Shown: positions 33,749-43,218, counted from the stretch's first letter. The stretch: 64,000 nt of DNA from Symbioplanes lichenis (GCF_030709675.1 NZ_JAUZQD010000012.1:124001-188000); one strand, 5' to 3'. Notes: generated by a model not told the origin, from the letters alone. A program made the numbers and translations.

Positions 33749-36133
33749 GTGCGCAAGGTAGTCGCGGGACTACTCGGCGCTGCCATGGTGACCAGTGTCG
33801 GAATCTCGCTTCCGACCGTGGCCCAGGCGGCGCCACCGGTGGAGCCCACCACGACAGCCGGCAAGGCCCCGAAGCTGGACGACAAGGTCAACCCGGTCGA
33901 GGCCAAGCGGCGTGAGCTGCGCGAAGAGGCTGTTCAGGGCGTACTCTCCGGCAAGTTCAAGACGGAGAAGCGCAACGGCAGCACCGTCACGAAGGTCGGC
34001 AAGACCCGAGGTGACGGTTTCGGCAAGCGTAAGAACAAGAACTCCACGGGCAAGGACCAGTACGTCGAGCTCAGCAACGAGCGCACCGACAAGATCTTCG
34101 TGATCCTGGCCGAGTTCGGCAATGAGCGTCACCCCAACTACCCCGATGTGGACAGCGACCCGGACACTCCGGGGCCGGTCACCTTCGACGGTCCGCTCCA
34201 CAACTCGATCCCCCAGCCGGATCGCACCAAGGACAACAGCACGATCTGGCAGGCGGACTACAACAAGGAACACTACGAGCAGCTGTACTTCGGCGAGGGC
34301 AAGGGCGTCGAGTCGCTCAAGACCTACTACGAGACGCAGTCCTCGGGGCGTTACAGCGTCGAGGGCGAGGTCTCGGACTGGGTCAAGGTGCCCTACAACG
34401 AGGCCCGCTACGGCCGGGACTGCGACATCAACGGCGTCTGCAGCGACACCAACACGTGGGCGCTGATCACCGACGCGGTCAACAAGTGGGTGGCCGAGCG
34501 CAAGGCGGCCGGCCGCACCGACGCGCAGATCAAGACCGAGATCGCGCAGTTCGACCAGTGGGACCGCAACGACTACGACGGCGACGGCGACTTCAACGAG
34601 CCGGACGGCTACATCGACCACTTCCAGATCGTCCACGCCGGCGGCGACCAGGCCGACGGTGACCCGTACCAGGGTGAGGACGCCATCTGGGCGCACCGCT
34701 GGAACGCCTACCTGAACGACGTCGGCGTCACCGGCCCGTCCTACAACCGCTACGGCGGCCAGCAGATCGGCAACACGGGCATCTGGATCTCCGACTACAC
34801 GATCCAGGCCGAGAACGGCGGCATGAGCGTCTTCGCCCACGAGTACGGGCACGACCTCGGCCTGCCGGACGACTACGACACCTCGGGCGGCACCAACGCC
34901 AACCCCGAGTTCTGGACCCTCATGGCCCAGAACCGGCTCAGCGCGCTCAACGAGCCGATCGGCACCCGCCCCGGCGACCTCGGCGCCTGGCAGAAGCTGC
35001 AGCTCGGCTGGCTCGACTACGAGCTCGTCGTCGCGGGTCAGAAGAAGACCCTCGACCTCGGTCCCCAGGAGTACAACTCCAAGAAGGCACAGGCTGCGGT
35101 TGTGGTCCTGCCCGACAAGGAGGTCACCACCCAGCTCGGGGCGCCGTTCGCGGGCACCAAGCAGTACTTCTCGGGCAACGACGACGGTCTCAACACCACG
35201 CTGACCAAGACGGTCGACCTCGCCGGCAAGACCACGGCGGCGCTCGACCTCAAGGGCCGCTACGAGATCGAAGAGGGCTACGACTACCTCTACTTCGAGG
35301 CGTCGACGGACGGCACCACGTGGACCGCGCTCAACGGCACGGTCAACGGCCAGCCCCTCGGCACCGACGGTGGTCAGAACCCGCGTCCCGCCATCAGCGG
35401 CTCCAGCGGTGGCGCCTGGCAGGACATCCACATCCCGCTCGACGCGTACGCCGGGAAGAGCGTGCAGGTCCGCCTGCACTACCTGACCGACGGTGGTGTC
35501 TCCGCCGGTGGCTTCTTCGGCGACGACCTCACCATCACGGCGAACGGCACCGTGGTGTCGACCGACGGCGCCGAGGCCACCCCGGCCTGGACCGCCAACG
35601 GCTTCAGCATCGTCGGGGCGTCCACCTCGGCGGCGTACGACAACTTCTACATCGCGGGCAACCGCAGCTACGTGTCGTACGACAAGTACCTGAAGACCGG
35701 CCCGTACAACTTCGGCTGGCCGACCACCCGCCCCGACTGGGTCGAGAAGTTCCCGCTCCAGCAGGGCCTGCTCATCTCCTACTGGGACACCTCCCAGAAG
35801 GACAACAACATCAACGTCCACCCGGGTCAGGGCCGCAACCTCATCATCGACGCGCACCCGGCGCCGATCTACAACATCGAGGGCACGCCCTGGCGGTCGC
35901 GCATCCAGACCTACGACGCGCCGTTCAGCCTGACCAAGGCCGACTCGTTCACGCTGCACGTCAACGGCAAGGCCAGCTACATCCGGGGCCAGGCCGCGCA
36001 GTCGACGTTCGACGACACCAAGAAGTACTGGTACTCCGAGATCCCGTGGGCCGGCGTCAAGCTGCCCGCCGTCGGAGTCAAGATCAAGGTGACCCAGCAG
36101 AACGGGACCTCGATGAAGGTCAAGTTCTCCTGA
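33749..36133 (+). CDS. Secreted M6-family (immune inhibitor A-like) metalloprotease
   Basis: 794 residues from GTG 33749, with GGAGGTACGTAC upstream. A signal peptide (RKVVAGLLGAAMVTSVGIS ending AQAA) leads to a propeptide. The M6 catalytic domain has the zinc site HEYGHDLGLPDDYD (HExxH, third ligand downstream) and the region WDRNDYDGDGDFNEPDGY, which could bind calcium. C-terminal beta modules follow, including a VEG-type sandwich (KSVQVRLHYLTDGG). It should act outside the cell on protein substrates. An upstream in-frame extension to 33581 has no good ribosome binding site. Confidence 0.94.
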   Translation: MRKVVAGLLGAAMVTSVGISLPTVAQAAPPVEPTTTAGKAPKLDDKVNPVEAKRRELREEAVQGVLSGKFKTEKRNGSTVTKVGKTRGDGFGKRKNKNSTGKDQYVELSNERTDKIFVILAEFGNERHPNYPDVDSDPDTPGPVTFDGPLHNSIPQPDRTKDNSTIWQADYNKEHYEQLYFGEGKGVESLKTYYETQSSGRYSVEGEVSDWVKVPYNEARYGRDCDINGVCSDTNTWALITDAVNKWVAERKAAGRTDAQIKTEIAQFDQWDRNDYDGDGDFNEPDGYIDHFQIVHAGGDQADGDPYQGEDAIWAHRWNAYLNDVGVTGPSYNRYGGQQIGNTGIWISDYTIQAENGGMSVFAHEYGHDLGLPDDYDTSGGTNANPEFWTLMAQNRLSALNEPIGTRPGDLGAWQKLQLGWLDYELVVAGQKKTLDLGPQEYNSKKAQAAVVVLPDKEVTTQLGAPFAGTKQYFSGNDDGLNTTLTKTVDLAGKTTAALDLKGRYEIEEGYDYLYFEASTDGTTWTALNGTVNGQPLGTDGGQNPRPAISGSSGGAWQDIHIPLDAYAGKSVQVRLHYLTDGGVSAGGFFGDDLTITANGTVVSTDGAEATPAWTANGFSIVGASTSAAYDNFYIAGNRSYVSYDKYLKTGPYNFGWPTTRPDWVEKFPLQQGLLISYWDTSQKDNNINVHPGQGRNLIIDAHPAPIYNIEGTPWRSRIQTYDAPFSLTKADSFTLHVNGKASYIRGQAAQSTFDDTKKYWYSEIPWAGVKLPAVGVKIKVTQQNGTSMKVKFS

Positions 36134-36149
36134 TCTCCGCGTGGTGAGG

Positions 36150-36180
36150 GCGCCCGGGGGCCTCGGCTCCCGGGCGCTTT
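36150..36180 (+). terminator. Terminator after the M6 protease
   Basis: The stem gcgcccggg/cccgggcgc (36150-36158 with 36169-36177) is followed by ttt and a short T-containing tract. It lies 17 bases after the protease stop. Confidence 0.8.
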
Positions 36181-36220
36181 CTCGTGGGAACCTTTTCGAT
36201 GCGCTGCGGGTCTCATCGAG

Positions 36221-36601
36221 GTGAGACATTTTGCTGGTACGGCTCTGCTGACGCTCGCGTTCGTGGCGGGATGCGCGTCCCCTTCCGCCTTCCCTGCGGC
36301 GGCCCCCGCTCCCTCTTATTCCGGCATTTCGGTCCCGCCGTTGCCCAGTGGCATCGCCAAGACCCCGACGGACAAAATCGCGAGCCCCGGCTGGACCGAG
36401 GGCTGGATCGTCCGGGGCGGCACCGGCCCCTGCTACGGGCTGCTCGACATGGACGGGAAGCCGTTCGCCATGTACTCCGACGAGGGCCTCACGCTGGCGA
36501 AAGGCGACCACGTGCGGGTCCGGGTCGTGCCGTCGCGGCTGCGCATCGACTGCGGGGAGGGCGAGCCCGTACGCCTGGAAGTGCTCGAGCACGTCTCGTA
36601 A
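36221..36601 (+). CDS. Small predicted lipoprotein
   Basis: 126 residues from GTG 36221. The signal sequence RHFAGTALLTLAFVAGCAS contains the lipobox VAGC, so Cys18 is probably lipidated. The rest is Pro/Ser/Ala-rich, then a small beta domain (GPCYGLLDMDGKPFAMYS, HVRVRVVPSRLRIDCGEG) with two more cysteines. No family recognised. The ribosome binding site is weak, so the start is less certain. Confidence 0.7.
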   Translation: MRHFAGTALLTLAFVAGCASPSAFPAAAPAPSYSGISVPPLPSGIAKTPTDKIASPGWTEGWIVRGGTGPCYGLLDMDGKPFAMYSDEGLTLAKGDHVRVRVVPSRLRIDCGEGEPVRLEVLEHVS

Positions 36602-36643
36602 CCGTAATGTCCGGCGGTACCGGATACCCGTACCCTGGGTCGC

Positions 36644-37564
36644 ATGACTTCCCAGGTGGACGAGTCGTGCGTGCTGACCGAGGGCCCCTGGACCCACCGG
36701 TTCGTCGGAGCGAACGGCAGCCGGTTCCACGTCGTCGAGGCCGGCACCGGGCCGCTCGTGCTGCTGCTGCACGGCTTCCCCGAGTTCTGGTGGGCGTGGC
36801 ACGACGTGCTGCCCCGGATCGCCGACGCCGGCTTCCGGGCCGTCGCGATCGACCTGCGCGGCTACGGCGCCAGCGACAAGCCCCCGCGCGGCTACGACGG
36901 CTACACGATGGCCGCCGACGTGACCGGTCTCATCCGCGCGCTCGGTGAGCGCTCCGCCATGATCGTCGGCGCCGGCGTCGGCGGCATGATCGGCTGGGCC
37001 GCCGCCGCGTTCCACCCCAAGATGGTCAACCGGCTCGTCGTCCTCGGCGCCGCCCACCCACTCCGGCTGCGCGCCGCCCTCTTCGCTGACCCGCGCGGCC
37101 AGCTCGCCGCCAGCCGGGCCATCCTCAAGTTCCAGGTGCCGCGCTACGAGCACGTGCTCACCCGCGACGACGCGGCCGAGGTGGGTGCGCTGGTCGAGCA
37201 CTGGGCCGGTCCGGCCTGGCGAGACACCGACGAGTACGCGGACTATGCCGCCCGATGCCGCGAAGCCATGCGGATCCCGCAGGCGGCGTTCTGCTCGCTG
37301 GAGGCGTACCGGTGGGTGTTCCGCTCCGCGCTGCGGCTGCAGGGTTACCGCTTCGTCAAACTCATGCAGCAGCCGATCACCACGCCGACGCTGCAGATGC
37401 ACGGGGCGCTCGACACCGCTGTGCTGCCCCGGACGGCACAGGGGTCAGGACGTTACGTCATCGCCCCGTACGAATGGCGGCTGATCGACGGCGTCGGCCA
37501 CTTCCTGCACCAGGAGGCGACGGACGTGGTGACCGGGGAGATCTTGCGCTGGATCAAGACCTGA
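36644..37564 (+). CDS. Alpha/beta-hydrolase-fold protein, epoxide-hydrolase-like, with altered nucleophile elbow
   Basis: 306 residues from ATG 36644. The oxyanion-hole region LLLHGFPEFWWAWHDVLP, DLRGYGASDKPP and C-terminal His (GVGHFLHQE) match the epoxide hydrolase/haloalkane dehalogenase group. The nucleophile elbow, normally Gly-His-Asp-Trp-Gly-Gly, reads GAGVGG here, so the expected Asp nucleophile is Gly. It may be non-hydrolytic or use another mechanism. It lies 42 bases after the lipoprotein gene, so the two may be co-transcribed. Confidence 0.8.
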   Translation: MTSQVDESCVLTEGPWTHRFVGANGSRFHVVEAGTGPLVLLLHGFPEFWWAWHDVLPRIADAGFRAVAIDLRGYGASDKPPRGYDGYTMAADVTGLIRALGERSAMIVGAGVGGMIGWAAAAFHPKMVNRLVVLGAAHPLRLRAALFADPRGQLAASRAILKFQVPRYEHVLTRDDAAEVGALVEHWAGPAWRDTDEYADYAARCREAMRIPQAAFCSLEAYRWVFRSALRLQGYRFVKLMQQPITTPTLQMHGALDTAVLPRTAQGSGRYVIAPYEWRLIDGVGHFLHQEATDVVTGEILRWIKT

Positions 37565-37773
37565 GGCCCGGCTTCGCCGCTTAGGGGTTGCCTGCCGCCC
37601 CTTACTCGCGCCGGGCCCGCCCCGCCTGCCCTGCTTCACTGCCCTGAGCGTGCCGCCGCTGGACTGGACGCGCATCGCCGCGGGCTGGCTGCTATCGGCC
37701 CGCCTGGCCGCACTCTACCGCCGCCGGCCCCTCTCACCAGCTCGCAGTCGGGCCGCTTTCCGCTGGTCGTGCG

Positions 37774-38136
37774 TCAGACGCGGTGCTCGTAGAGCTCGGT
37801 GACCTCGTTGGCCGGAGCCCAGCCCTGGTAGACGCCGAAGTCGAACTCCTCGAGGCCCAGCGCCCGCGCCACCGGCGCCCGGCCGCCCGTGTACTCGACG
37901 CGGAGCCAGGCGTCCACCTCGGCGAGCACGATGAAGGGCTGGCCGCGCCACGAGCAGGTCGTCCGCACGTACGTCAGATCGGTGAACTCGCCCGGATGCA
38001 GCACCCGGACGAAGCGGCCGGGGCGGACCTCCTCGAAGCCGTCGCCGGCCTCGGGCGCGTAGATCCGGACGTTGTCGCCGTCGGGCGCGGCATCGTATTC
38101 GCGCCCGTGCCACGTCACGACGTACCCGTCACGCAT
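37774..38136 (-). CDS. Unknown 120-residue protein overlapping the SseB-like gene
   Basis: Starts at ATG 38136, eight bases inside the end of the 1257-residue gene, so translation is probably coupled. The product is a compact, mixed alpha/beta soluble protein (VVTWHGREYDAAPDG, GRFVRVLHPGEFTDLTYVRT) rich in aromatic residues, with no signal or membrane segment. I do not recognise the family. A small soluble partner immediately after a large protein with a variable C-terminal domain recalls toxin/immunity or effector/chaperone pairs, but that is inference only. Confidence 0.7.
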   Translation of the reverse strand: MRDGYVVTWHGREYDAAPDGDNVRIYAPEAGDGFEEVRPGRFVRVLHPGEFTDLTYVRTTCSWRGQPFIVLAEVDAWLRVEYTGGRAPVARALGLEEFDFGVYQGWAPANEVTELYEHRV

Positions 38137-41100
38137 CCTGCTCTCCCACCTTGCGCCAGCCCGGGGCATCCCCGTCGAAGACCGCCACGAGATGCTCCGC
38201 GCCGTCGGCATCCATCCGCCACAGCTGGGTGCCGTGCGGCAGCCGGACGCTGTCCACCTTGAACTCGGCGATCACGTCCCGGCCCTCGCCGGGCGCGAAC
38301 CCGTTGCCACGGAACGGCGCGCGCTCGATCACCCAGCCGTCCATGGCCCGCAACGCCGGCTCGTTCTGGCCGCCGTAAGGGATGCGGTAGAGGCTCGGCC
38401 GGTGCGCCGGCCAGCGGAGCACGAACGCCTCCTTGGCGTCGCTCTGGTACGGCGAGTCGTTGTGCACCAGCCCGAGCGCCGCGAACAGCTCGCCCGGCGT
38501 CTTCAGATGCTCGACCTCGGCCGCCCGGTGCACGAACCCGGCAACCCGGTCGTAGCCTCGCTCGAGATAGAAGTCGACCTGCTCCGGCGGCACCGTCTTC
38601 TGCATCGTCGTCGGGCGCGCTTCGACCTCGCCCGCCGGCGGCAGGGCGCCCGCGGCGTCACCGAGCATGTCGTCGGGCTCACCGCCGAGCCCGGCCTCGG
38701 TGGCCCAGCTGGCCAGCGCGATGACCTGCGGGCCGGGGTACTTCGCGCCGACCGCCGTGCCCGGGTTGACCGCGAACGACCAGGCCGGGTCGGGCCAGTT
38801 GCGGATCAACTCGACGAAGCGCACCGCCACGGTACGGGTCGGCTCGTCGTAGTGGTCGCCCAGCCTGTCCCGGCTCGTGAAGACGATCAGGAACCGCTCG
38901 CCGTCCATCTCCTCGGTCCGGAAGGCGAAGCCCGGCTCACCGGGCGAGCTCCCCGGCCGCGAGTCGTGCGCCACGGGCACGAGCACCGTCGCGAGCAGCA
39001 GCGTCGACAGGAACGAGTCGGTGCTGTGCTCGATCGACGCCTGGTGCAGGTCGCGCTCCACGTCGTTCGCGGGCACGAAGTCGTCGGCCGGCGGCGGAAC
39101 CGGCGCGTTGTAGCCGGTGCTCCAGCCGGATCCGGCATTCGACTGCTGGGCGCCGCCCGAACCAGGAATGACCGGCGGCGCAATGGTCGGCGGCGTGGTC
39201 CGGAAGGCACCGGAGTTGCCCGCGAAGGCAGTCGTCGGGAAGGCGCCCGTGGCCCCGGCCAGCCGAGGCGCGGACGTCTGCGTCGTGGGCCCCGGCAACG
39301 TCAGCCGCGACGTGACCGCCGGGTCGGCTGCGGTGGGCGGCACGTCGATCGAACCGTCGGCTTCCGGTCCAGCGGACGCCCCGGCCTCGCCCTTGGCCGC
39401 GAGAGCCTGCGCCGCCGCGGCCATGGACGACGGCCGCTCCGACGGCGGCGCCACCTGGCGGCGCGGGAGCGGGCTGCCCGGGCCGCCCTGCTGCTCGGCC
39501 GGAGCCTGCTGAGCCGCTGACTGCGAGGCCGCAGCGGCCTGCCGAGCCCCGAACTGCTGAGCCTCGGACTGCTGGTTCGCCGACTGCTGAGTCGCGGACT
39601 GCTCCGGGCGGCGGATCTGCTCGAGCGGACGAGTCTGTCCTGCGTCGGTGAAGGCGCTGCTGAGAGCCCCGGGAACGCCGAAGCCGGGCGCGCCGGTGCC
39701 TGCTGCGGCCGGGCTCTCGGTGTTCGAGCTGTCCGGCGCGGGCTGAGCGATGTGGCTGGGCAGCGGCGGCGTCTGAGCCATCGGCTTGCGGACGGGCAGG
39801 GGCCCGTCGTTCGACTGCAGTGGCGGAAGCGCCGGCGGGGTGGTCCGCTCGCCGGCGAACCCGGGGCGAACAGGAAGATCGCCCGCTCCAGAGGTCGGCG
39901 CCGCCGCCCCGGAAGTCGGATTGGCCGCCCCGGAGGTCGGGTTGGCCGCCCCGCCGAAGGACGATCGAGCCGGCGCGCCCGAGCCCAGGCCCGTCGCCGC
40001 ACCCGAACCCATTGCCGAGCCCATCGCTGCGCCTGAACCCATCGCCGCGCCGGATGTCGGTGCTGCACCCGAGGTGGGCGCACCCGAGGCATCCGGAGTG
40101 GCATTGCCCGGCGGGAAGCCACTGCCCGCGCCCGGGGAGAACGCCGACGGGCCGCTCGGAGCGCTGCCGCCGGGGCGAGTCTCGCCGAAGCCGGGCCTGT
40201 TGGTCATGCCGCCGCGGCTGCCCAGGGCGTCGAGGGCGCTGGGGCCGCTGGCCGGCGCGGTCGTGCCCGTGCGGCTGGCGAGAGCGTCCAGCGCACTGCC
40301 ACTGCCGAACGCGGTGAAGCCGGACGGTGACGTCTGCCGGGCGGCGCCAGCTCCGGCCAGTCCGCCCGCTGCTCCGCCCGTTGTTCCCTGCGGCGCAGTC
40401 GATTCCTGACCGCCGGAAGCACCCTGGCCCGCAAAAGCGCCCTGACCCGGGAACGCACCTTGACCCGAAGGAGCGCCCTGACCTGCAGCAGCACCTTGAC
40501 CGGCGGCACCCTGACCGGCGGCGCCCGCTCCGGCGGAGAAGCTCTGACTGCCACCGAAGCCGGGCAGCGTGGGAATCGCCTGAGTGGCGGGCGCGATCCC
40601 ACCGGCGACCGAGGCCGGCTCGGGGGTCGCGCCGACCGGCGGCTGGCTCGGGGCTTCCGATCCGGCGCTCCGGCCCGAGTTCACAGGGGTGAAGCCACTG
40701 AACGACGAGCCACTCGCCGCACCGCCGCCCATGCCGGGAGGGGTCGACGGGACGCGGGAGGGCAGGCCGCTGGGCAGGACTGCTCCCGGCGTACGCAGAG
40801 GAAGCCCGCCGGGCCCGATCGAGGAACCGCCGCGACCCTGATCCGAATCGGTCGGCTGCCCGCCGCCGCTCATAGAGCCGGAACCGCCCGGCCCCGCGCC
40901 GAAGGCACCGTTGCCGGACACAGCACCGCCACCAGCGCCAATACCTGAGGGTGCGCCGCCGAATCCTGAACCAGCACCGCCGAAGCCGGGCGCCGAACCA
41001 CCACTCGCGCCGCCGAAGCCGGAGGGCGCGCCACTCGCACCGCCGAAGCCGGGCGCTGCACCGCCGCCGGCGTTGAAACCGGGCGCCGTGCCGGCCGCGT

Positions 41101-41902
41101 TGCCGAAGCCGGGGGCGGGGCTGGGGGACGTACCGAAATCGGAAGGCCGGTCAGACCCGAAGCCCGGCGGCGTGTCACCCGAGCTGTAGCCGGAGGCCGT
41201 GTCGCCCGGAGCGTAGGCGGCGGGCGCGCCATTGCTCGGGGCGTAAGCAGCGGCCGCGCCGTTGCCCGAGTCGTAGTTCGAGGCGGCAGCGCCATAGGCG
41301 GCAGCCGCGGGGTCGTAGCCGCCGGCCGCCGAGGAGACCCCCGGCGCGGCGAACGAGTCGCTGCCGTCCGGGGCACCCTGCACGGGGCCGCCCGAGGCCG
41401 GATCGGCGTACGTCTGGGCGGCGGCGTTGGCGGCGAGGGCCGCGGCGGCGTGGATGTCGGGGATGCGGTTGGGGCCGTTGCTGCCCTCGCGGCCGGGGCC
41501 ACGCGTCGGGAGGCGGAGGTCACCCCGGCTGAGCTGGGCGACGAACCACGCGGGGAGGTAGCCCTCGACGGGCAGGCCCGGGTTGACCGCGAGCCACCAT
41601 TCGAGGTTGGGCCAGGTCTCGGCGAGCTCCTGGTAGGCGACGCGGCGCGCGGAGCCCGTGTAGTCGGCGAGGCAGGCTTGCAGCGCCGACGGGGAGGTGA
41701 AGGCGAGCACGTGCGTGCGGCCGCCGGTGCTCCACGTGCCCCACCCGAGCGGCTCGCGGCCGGCCAGGGCATCCGCGGAGACGGGCAGCAGCAGGTCGAC
41801 GCCGGCCAGGATGCGGAAGTAGGACTCCTGGTCGTCCGTGCGCAGGGCATTGCGCATGGCGACCTCGGCGTCCGTAGCCGGCTCCCACTGGGTCACGTCC
41901 AC
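38129..41902 (-). CDS. Giant protein with SseB-like domains at each end of a long low-complexity linker
   Basis: 1257 residues from ATG 41902. An SseB-like domain at about residues 1-125 (LPVSADALAGREPLGWGTWS, WWLAVNPGLPVEGYLPAWFV) and a second at about 945-1090 (TVLVPVAHDSRPG, FLIVFTSRDRL, FAVNPGTAVGAKYPGPQVIA) share the pattern VNPG-x(3-6)-P. Between them is a roughly 770-residue Gly/Ala/Pro/Ser/Gln-rich linker. A separate C-terminal domain (about 1100-1257) follows. The gene lies downstream of two WXG100 genes and next to eccE, which suggests type VII secretion. SseB-domain proteins in actinobacteria are often linked to that system; the biochemical role is unknown. Confidence 0.75.
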   Translation of the reverse strand: MDVTQWEPATDAEVAMRNALRTDDQESYFRILAGVDLLLPVSADALAGREPLGWGTWSTGGRTHVLAFTSPSALQACLADYTGSARRVAYQELAETWPNLEWWLAVNPGLPVEGYLPAWFVAQLSRGDLRLPTRGPGREGSNGPNRIPDIHAAAALAANAAAQTYADPASGGPVQGAPDGSDSFAAPGVSSAAGGYDPAAAAYGAAASNYDSGNGAAAAYAPSNGAPAAYAPGDTASGYSSGDTPPGFGSDRPSDFGTSPSPAPGFGNAAGTAPGFNAGGGAAPGFGGASGAPSGFGGASGGSAPGFGGAGSGFGGAPSGIGAGGGAVSGNGAFGAGPGGSGSMSGGGQPTDSDQGRGGSSIGPGGLPLRTPGAVLPSGLPSRVPSTPPGMGGGAASGSSFSGFTPVNSGRSAGSEAPSQPPVGATPEPASVAGGIAPATQAIPTLPGFGGSQSFSAGAGAAGQGAAGQGAAAGQGAPSGQGAFPGQGAFAGQGASGGQESTAPQGTTGGAAGGLAGAGAARQTSPSGFTAFGSGSALDALASRTGTTAPASGPSALDALGSRGGMTNRPGFGETRPGGSAPSGPSAFSPGAGSGFPPGNATPDASGAPTSGAAPTSGAAMGSGAAMGSAMGSGAATGLGSGAPARSSFGGAANPTSGAANPTSGAAAPTSGAGDLPVRPGFAGERTTPPALPPLQSNDGPLPVRKPMAQTPPLPSHIAQPAPDSSNTESPAAAGTGAPGFGVPGALSSAFTDAGQTRPLEQIRRPEQSATQQSANQQSEAQQFGARQAAAASQSAAQQAPAEQQGGPGSPLPRRQVAPPSERPSSMAAAAQALAAKGEAGASAGPEADGSIDVPPTAADPAVTSRLTLPGPTTQTSAPRLAGATGAFPTTAFAGNSGAFRTTPPTIAPPVIPGSGGAQQSNAGSGWSTGYNAPVPPPADDFVPANDVERDLHQASIEHSTDSFLSTLLLATVLVPVAHDSRPGSSPGEPGFAFRTEEMDGERFLIVFTSRDRLGDHYDEPTRTVAVRFVELIRNWPDPAWSFAVNPGTAVGAKYPGPQVIALASWATEAGLGGEPDDMLGDAAGALPPAGEVEARPTTMQKTVPPEQVDFYLERGYDRVAGFVHRAAEVEHLKTPGELFAALGLVHNDSPYQSDAKEAFVLRWPAHRPSLYRIPYGGQNEPALRAMDGWVIERAPFRGNGFAPGEGRDVIAEFKVDSVRLPHGTQLWRMDADGAEHLVAVFDGDAPGWRKVGEQDA

Positions 41903-42304
41903 CTCTCCCTTCGCGGCGAACGGGCCACCTCAACGCGTACAACCTACAAGGTCAGACCACGATCACAATGGGCGGCTGCACGCATACAGCAAACCGATAC
42001 CCGAACCGCTATACACATCGCACAGAGACACTGCCCGATGACCTTAGGTAGCCATAACCCCGGGCGGTACCACCGAAAAGTTGATCATGATTCACCCGGG
42101 TGTACCGGCCTCACGCTCGCCGCGGGCCGCAACGGTCGCGCGGGGCGAAACAATACCGGCTGACCACCCCGCACGTCAGTAGCAAGTTGGCCGAATCCCT
42201 CCCGAATGCCACTCCCCCCATTTCTGTACGTCAATACCGACACGAGAGCACGCCGCGCGCGGCAGTGCCCTCATGCCCGCCGATCGGACAGCCCGAGGCC
42301 GCCG
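41903..42304. promoter_or_regulatory. AT-richer gap between the WXG100 pair and the SseB-like gene
   Basis: This 402-base stretch has no credible gene on either strand and is noticeably AT-richer than its surroundings around 41940-42090. It should hold the promoter of the SseB-like gene, read leftward. I cannot name a specific box with confidence. Confidence 0.4.
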
Positions 42305-42601
42305 TCAGGCCAGGAAGCGTTTCTCCGCGTTCCCCTCGGTCGTCGCGTAGTCCTGCGCGGCTTGATCCACCGCACCCTTGATGCCGCGCAGGATGCTCTT
42401 CAGGTCACCCGACGCGCTGGTCCACCTCTGCTGCCGCGACGCGTACGCCTGCTGCGCACCGCCCTCCCACGTGGCCACCAGCGGCCGGGCGGCCGCGTCC
42501 AGATCGGCGAGCTGGGACTCCAACTCGTTCACAGCCTTCTGGATGTCGGCGCTCGCTTGGCTCAGAGCACCGAAATTCACCCGGAGCAGACCGTCGCCCA
42601 T
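42305..42601 (-). CDS. WXG100-family protein (ESAT-6-like)
   Basis: 98 residues from ATG 42601. It is all helical with the central Trp-x-Gly turn WEGGAQQAY at about residue 45 and the typical size. It follows another WXG100 gene by 15 bases, so the two probably form the heterodimer that type VII systems export. The YxxxD/E-like end of the second helix may be ATTEGNAEKRF, but the classic YxxxE is not clear. Confidence 0.9.
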   Translation of the reverse strand: MGDGLLRVNFGALSQASADIQKAVNELESQLADLDAAARPLVATWEGGAQQAYASRQQRWTSASGDLKSILRGIKGAVDQAAQDYATTEGNAEKRFLA

Positions 42602-42616
42602 CGTCGCGTCCCCTCG

Positions 42617-42943
42617 TCAGTTCTCGAGCGGGAGGTAGCCCCCGCCGCCGCCGGCACTGGTCATCAAGCGCGCAGCCGACTCGTCGGTGGCCGCATAGCC
42701 CGCGCCGGAGGCCCTGATCGCCTCGGCCGTCTCCGCGAGCGCGCTGTTGAGATCGGTCAGATCCCGCTGATACTGGTTCTTCACTGCCTCGAAGGCCGCG
42801 CCGCCACGACCCACCCACGCGGTCTGCAGCACCGCCAGCTCCGCCATGAGCCTGCTCAACATGCTCGTCAGCGACTGGTTGACCTGGTCGAACTTCCCGG
42901 CGGTCTGCGCCATCACCGCGGCTTCCGCCTGCGTCTGAGCCAT
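42617..42943 (-). CDS. WXG100-family protein (CFP-10-like)
   Basis: 108 residues from ATG 42943; a GTG at 42955 (four residues longer) is also possible and has its own GGGGAG. Helix-turn-helix with WVGRGGAAFEAV at the turn, then a GYAATDESAARLM segment resembling the secretion tail YxxxD/E. It is probably co-transcribed with the ESAT-6-like gene. It is divergent from eccE, 275 bases between starts. Confidence 0.88.
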   Translation of the reverse strand: MAQTQAEAAVMAQTAGKFDQVNQSLTSMLSRLMAELAVLQTAWVGRGGAAFEAVKNQYQRDLTDLNSALAETAEAIRASGAGYAATDESAARLMTSAGGGGGYLPLEN

Positions 42944-43103
42944 GCCGGACGTCACCTCGCTCCCCTGCTCGCTGTCGCCCCGTGCGCCGGGACGTCTTAC
43001 CTTCGTCACGCTGATTTCCGCGTTCCGGTTCACGCCGGTCCGGTCGGAACGCCGCCGAAGGTAGCCGCCCGGCCGCCCGCGCCGAAAGCCGCGAAATTCA
43101 GCC

Positions 43104-43139
43104 TGTGGATATCGATGAGCATGAGCAGAGTTATCCACA
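43104..43139. promoter_or_regulatory. Inverted pair of DnaA-box-like sites
   Basis: TGTGGATAT (43104-43112, one mismatch to consensus) and TTATCCACA (43131-43139, perfect) face each other in the 275-base divergent gap between the WXG100 and eccE genes. The second is within the extended GTTATCCACAGG found at other sites. Confidence 0.55.
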
Positions 43140-43218
43140 GGCCATCCCCGCCGACCCCCGAAAATCTCTACGATGGCTGCACGAGCGAACACAAGCGGCA
43201 ATCGAAGGGTGGCGGAGC

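Noticed and set aside
37651..37790. Small + strand frame beginning GTG near 37648 (Leu/Arg-rich).
   Set aside because: No ribosome binding site, runs into the 3' end of the opposite gene, and composition is that of chance high-GC frames.
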